In this document: positions 62,736 through 64,000 of the stretch, piece after piece
Layout: every line of letters starts with the position of its first letter
How positions within the stretch are numbered: the stretch's first letter is position 1
Source of the DNA: Tritonibacter scottomollicae
Lineage (GTDB): Bacteria > Pseudomonadota > Alphaproteobacteria > Rhodobacterales > Rhodobacteraceae
Direction of reading: 5' to 3'
Length of the DNA stretch: 64,000 nt
Assembly (NCBI RefSeq): GCF_003003215.1
Contig: NZ_PVUF01000004.1
Location: 310,001 to 374,000, forward strand
Made by a program: the position numbers and the translations under genes
The notes under the pieces: generated by a model
What the model saw: only the letters and a program-made list of their open reading frames with translations
What the model was told of the DNA's origin: nothing
Databases searched by the model: none

Positions 62736-64000
62736 TGGAAGTTGTCCTTCTTTTTACGCTGGTTATCAGCCTGTTGCTGATCGGCGTGCCGATCGCGGTA
62801 TCGCTCGGCCTGTCCTCCACGCTGTTCCTGCTGATCTATTCCGACAGCTCGCTGGCCTCGGTGGCGGGAACTTTGTTCCAGGCCTTTGAGGGTCATTTCA
62901 CCCTGTTGGCGATCCCCTTCTTCATTCTGGCCTCCAGCTTCATGACCACGGGCGGCGTGGCGCGGCGGATCATCCGCTTCTCCATCGCCTGCGTCGGCCA
63001 CTTGCCGGGTGGTCTGGCCATTGCGGGCGTGTTTGCCTGCATGCTGTTCGCGGCGCTGTCTGGCTCCTCTCCGGCCACGGTTGTGGCGATCGGCTCGATC
63101 GTGATCGCAGGCATGCGCCAGGTGGGCTATTCCAAGGAATTCGCCGCCGGTGTGATCTGTAACGCCGGGACGCTCGGCATTCTGATCCCGCCCTCCATCG
63201 TGATGGTGGTCTATGCGGCAGCGGTCGAGGTCTCGGTGGGGCGGATGTTCCTGGCCGGTGTGATCCCGGGCCTGATGGCGGGCATCATGCTGATGGTGAC
63301 CATCTACGTGATGGCCAAGGTCAAGAACCTGCCCAAGGGCGACTGGAATGGCTGGGGCGAGGTGTTCCAATCCGCGCGGGATGCGGGCTGGGGCCTGTTC
63401 CTGATCGTCATCATCCTGGGCGGTATCTACGGCGGTATCTTCACCCCGACCGAAGCGGCAGCGGTTGCAGCGGTCTACGCGTTCCTGATTGCCTGCTTTG
63501 TCTACAAGGACATGGGGCCGCTCTCCAATGGCGAAGGCCAGCCCAAAACATCGCTCCTGAAGATGCCGCAGGCGCTGATCACGGCCTTTGTCCACCCGGA
63601 CACCAAGCACACGCTGTTTGAGGCGGGCAAGCTGACCGTGACACTGCTGTTCGTGATCGCCAACGCGCTGATCCTGAAACATGTGCTGACCGACGAGCAG
63701 GTGCCGCAGCATATCGCCAATGCGATGCTGTCCGCGGGCTTTGGTCCGGTGATGTTCCTGATCGTGGTGAACGTGATCCTGCTGATCGGTGGTCAGTTCA
63801 TGGAGCCCTCGGGTCTTCTGGTGATCGTCGCGCCGCTGGTGTTCCCGATCGCCATCGAACTGGGCATCGACCCGATCCATCTGGGCATCATCATGGTGGT
63901 GAACATGGAAATCGGGATGATCACGCCGCCTGTGGGTCTCAACCTCTTTGTAACCTCCGGCGTGGCGGGCATGCCGATGATGGCCGTAGTGCGCGCAGCC
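62735..64000 (+). CDS. dctM: TRAP transporter large permease DctM (3' end off window)
   Basis: DctM forms the main channel that moves the substrate with sodium. The 422 residues present are hydrophobic throughout, with VLLFTLVISLLLIGVPIAVSLGL at the start. The FILASSFMTTGGVARRIIRF and CMLFAALSGSSPATVVAIGS motifs are strongly conserved in this family. The later LGILIPPSIVMVVYA and VVNMEIGMITPPVGLNLFV follow. The frame is open at base 64000. It is coupled to dctQ. Confidence 0.95.
   Translation, partial: MEVVLLFTLVISLLLIGVPIAVSLGLSSTLFLLIYSDSSLASVAGTLFQAFEGHFTLLAIPFFILASSFMTTGGVARRIIRFSIACVGHLPGGLAIAGVFACMLFAALSGSSPATVVAIGSIVIAGMRQVGYSKEFAAGVICNAGTLGILIPPSIVMVVYAAAVEVSVGRMFLAGVIPGLMAGIMLMVTIYVMAKVKNLPKGDWNGWGEVFQSARDAGWGLFLIVIILGGIYGGIFTPTEAAAVAAVYAFLIACFVYKDMGPLSNGEGQPKTSLLKMPQALITAFVHPDTKHTLFEAGKLTVTLLFVIANALILKHVLTDEQVPQHIANAMLSAGFGPVMFLIVVNVILLIGGQFMEPSGLLVIVAPLVFPIAIELGIDPIHLGIIMVVNMEIGMITPPVGLNLFVTSGVAGMPMMAVVRAA

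Overview
The window reads as ordinary, high-GC alphaproteobacterial chromosome. It most resembles a marine Rhodobacteraceae (Roseobacter-group, Phaeobacter/Ruegeria-like) genome. The evidence is strong third-position GC bias (long antisense open frames mirror most genes), the surE-pcm-nlpD and tatABC arrangements, a cobA-DUF2849-cysI-cysH-DUF934 sulfur cluster, a form II cox cluster, several glycosyltransferase-2/sulfotransferase genes, Hint-domain proteins, and a DctPQM TRAP transporter with DctB/DctD. I assign the group by recognising gene families and layouts, not by a database search. I saw no rRNA, tRNA, CRISPR array, insertion sequence or prophage.

Layout. 1-4.5 kb: edge glycosyltransferase, prfC, a DUF883/holin-like membrane pair and a Hint-domain protein. 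4.7-10.4 kb: SDR, AlkC-type glycosylase, lone ABC ATPase, GNAT, WYL regulator, ACT protein and a small alpha-beta barrel protein with a perfect operator-like dyad in front. 10.6-16.4 kb: tatABC, DUF815 ATPase and nlpD-pcm-surE. 16.6-23.6 kb: SDR, small proteins, purF, a second Hint protein, cvpA and radA. 24-31.5 kb: pqiA-like gene, unknown membrane protein, mlaF-mlaE, alr, dnaB, pyrE and pyrC. 31.6-37.9 kb: a minus-strand surface-glycan-like block of one unknown protein, three DVDEF/DIDEF glycosyltransferases (one fused to a degenerate sulfotransferase-like domain) and a sulfotransferase, the last four genes nearly overlapping. 38-46.5 kb: MoxR ATPase, VWA protein, XdhC, a molybdopterin-binding protein and coxSLM of form II. 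46.6-49.1 kb: MCP-like fragment, infC with an ATA start, and a membrane-anchored protein of 11-residue repeats. 49.2-54.9 kb: assimilatory sulfite reduction genes with a divergent Lrp/AsnC regulator. 55-57.6 kb: DUF1127-like protein, LysR regulator and cytochrome P450. 57.7-64 kb: dctB-dctD and dctPQM, the last running off the window.

How the parts work together. The sulfur block supplies siroheme precursor (CobA), sulfite/nitrite-type reductase (CysI), the PAPS/APS reductase (CysH) and a ferredoxin-NADP reductase. The cox block encodes a molybdenum hydroxylase plus its cofactor-insertion machinery, but its active-site loop is AYRGAGR, so its substrate may not be CO. DctB senses a C4-dicarboxylate-like ligand and DctD presumably controls dctPQM from two shared-half-site dyads lying between dctD and dctP. 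DctD has lost the GAFTGA loop and the Walker A lysine, so it should not be a classical sigma-54 activator.

The points most worth a second look are the ATA start of infC, the degenerate DctD with its dyads, a dispersed intergenic element present five times, the glycosyltransferase/sulfotransferase block, the 11-mer repeat protein, and the dyad in front of the gene at 10070-10381. I did not find a clear, wholly new multi-gene system.
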